Program-made: the position numbers and the translations under genes | Shown here: positions 5,807 through 6,805 of the stretch, piece after piece | Layout: every line of letters starts with the position of its first letter | Position numbering within the stretch: position 1 is the stretch's first letter | NCBI GenBank assembly: GCA_035558335.1 | Contig: DATMCM010000218.1 | Location: 1-6,805 of the forward strand | Reading direction: 5' to 3' | Source: Onstottus_B sp035558335 | GTDB lineage: Bacteria > Acidobacteriota > Blastocatellia > UBA7656 | DNA: 6,805 nt | The notes under the pieces: generated by a model | What the model saw: the letters and a program-made list of their open reading frames with translations, nothing else | The model's database searches: none | What the model was told of the DNA's origin: nothing

Positions 5807-6805
5807 ATGAACTCCCACACTGATCTCGCGAATTCCCACAAGCGCGGCGCTTTCAGCGCAATTCTCGTTTTCTTCTTCGTCGTTATCGGGGCCTCTCTGC
5901 TCCCTAAGCTTCTCTCGGCGGGTACTCAGAAGACGAAGCAGCAAGAGAGGCTCTACACGCAAGACCAGGCCGGCCGGGGAAAAGCATTGTACGCGAAGGA
6001 ATGCGCTTCCTGTCACGGGCAGAGTCTCGAGGGACGACCCGCGACCGCCCTCGCCGGCGAGCGTTTCATGGCAAAGTGGGGGCAGGGCAAGCACACCATC
6101 GACGACCTGTATTACATCACCAGAACTCAGATGCCTTACGAGAAGCCCGGCTCGCTCACCGAGCAGCAGTACATCGACATCGTGGCGTTCATCCTCGCGA
6201 CCAACGGCTACCAGGCTGGAACGCGAGCTCTGCTGGCGGACCCGAAGATCCTCAGGCAGTCAAGAATCACTCCGCAGCTTTCGTCGCCGCAGACCGAGAC
6301 GAAGACTGATGCCGCGCTGCCGGTTGTTGCCCAAGTCAGCGGCAGCGCATCTTCCGGAAGGCCCACTCAGGCGGAGTTGAACGCGGCGCAAACAAACACC
6401 ACCGACTGGCTGACGTCGAATCACGACTACGGAGGACAGCGGTTTGTAGACCTCAAGCAAATCAATCGTCAGACCGTTGCCTCTCTCCGACCTGTCGCCA
6501 TGTTTCAGGCCGGAGACATGAATCCATTTCACACAAATCCAATCGTGCACCGCGGGTTGATGTACATCACAACTCCTAACTCGACGATTGCGCTCGACGC
6601 GGCAACGCTCAAGCAGCGATGGCGGTTCGACCGAAGGCCGAGGGGCAAGGATGGCTGGGAACTGTCGCGTGGTGTCGCGATCAAGGACGGCATAGTCGTG
6701 CGCGGAACACACGACGGTTATCTCGTCGCGCTCGACGCCGAGACCGGCAAGCTGCTCTGGGAACGCGCCATCGTCGACATGAAGAAAAACGAAGGCGGCT
6801 TCAAG
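5807..6805 (+). CDS. Membrane-anchored cytochrome c / PQQ-dependent dehydrogenase-like protein, C-terminus cut by window edge
   Basis: Hand translation from 5807 gives 333 codons open to the window end. The N-terminus has basic residues (HKR, 11-13) and a hydrophobic segment (about 15-36), acting as signal or anchor. A class I cytochrome c domain (about 54-135) has heme motif CASCH (66-70) and the probable axial Met109 in TQMPYEKPGSLTEQQ. A low-complexity linker (about 140-195) leads into a PQQ-dehydrogenase-like beta-propeller: DWLTSNHDYGGQRFVDLKQIN (200-220), GLMYITTPNSTIALDAAT (250-267), RGVAIKDGIVVRGTHDGYLVALDAETGKLLWE (288-319). These are the first blades of an alcohol/methanol-dehydrogenase-type propeller. 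It would oxidise an alcohol, aldehyde or sugar in the periplasm and pass electrons through its own heme. The propeller's catalytic Asp and most PQQ contacts lie beyond the window, so the substrate cannot be judged. It starts 38 bp after the GDYXXLXY gene and may share its transcript. Confidence 0.88.
   Translation, partial: MNSHTDLANSHKRGAFSAILVFFFVVIGASLLPKLLSAGTQKTKQQERLYTQDQAGRGKALYAKECASCHGQSLEGRPATALAGERFMAKWGQGKHTIDDLYYITRTQMPYEKPGSLTEQQYIDIVAFILATNGYQAGTRALLADPKILRQSRITPQLSSPQTETKTDAALPVVAQVSGSASSGRPTQAELNAAQTNTTDWLTSNHDYGGQRFVDLKQINRQTVASLRPVAMFQAGDMNPFHTNPIVHRGLMYITTPNSTIALDAATLKQRWRFDRRPRGKDGWELSRGVAIKDGIVVRGTHDGYLVALDAETGKLLWERAIVDMKKNEGGFK

Noticed and set aside
6260..6712. 150-residue minus-strand reading frame
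   Set aside because: It is antisense to the PQQ/cytochrome gene, whose plus-strand frame carries clear propeller motifs.

Overview
The window looks like a piece of chromosome from a Gram-negative, LPS-making bacterium of moderately high GC. The lipid A/Kdo genes (waaA, lpxK) show the outer membrane. An EF-P with a TPGN tip loop and a fused cytochrome c/PQQ dehydrogenase would fit an Acidobacteriota-like lineage, but that placement is inference, because no rRNA or other marker gene is present.

Left part (1-3027, all minus strand): efp (elongation factor P), then waaA (Kdo transferase), then lpxK (lipid A 4'-kinase, cut off by the window start). waaA and lpxK overlap by 4 bp (ATGA) and form a translationally coupled lipid A-Kdo pair. 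Two perfect hairpins lie between efp and waaA, and one of them contains the efp stop codon.

Middle (3028-3922): an 895-bp gap between the divergent efp and DUF2157 genes. It has no convincing gene. Most of it is two tandem-repeat arrays that share one hairpin-forming 27-bp head (a GGCCGCGTAGCGG-type palindrome followed by TATCGATAG) but have different linkers and opposite orientations. Single degenerate copies lie at both edges. A candidate promoter for the rightward genes lies after the repeats.

Right part (3923-6805, all plus strand): a polytopic DUF2157 membrane protein overlaps by 8 bp a membrane-anchored GDYXXLXY-family protein, a recurring pair of unknown function. After 38 bp comes the start of a membrane-anchored protein with an N-terminal c-type cytochrome and a PQQ-dehydrogenase-like beta-propeller, cut off by the window end. 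The three genes have tight spacing and could be co-transcribed.

Most worth a second look: the opposed repeat arrays, the Asn at the normally modified tip of EF-P, the DUF2157/GDYXXLXY pair with an altered signature motif, the heme-first PQQ enzyme, and the hairpins in front of waaA.
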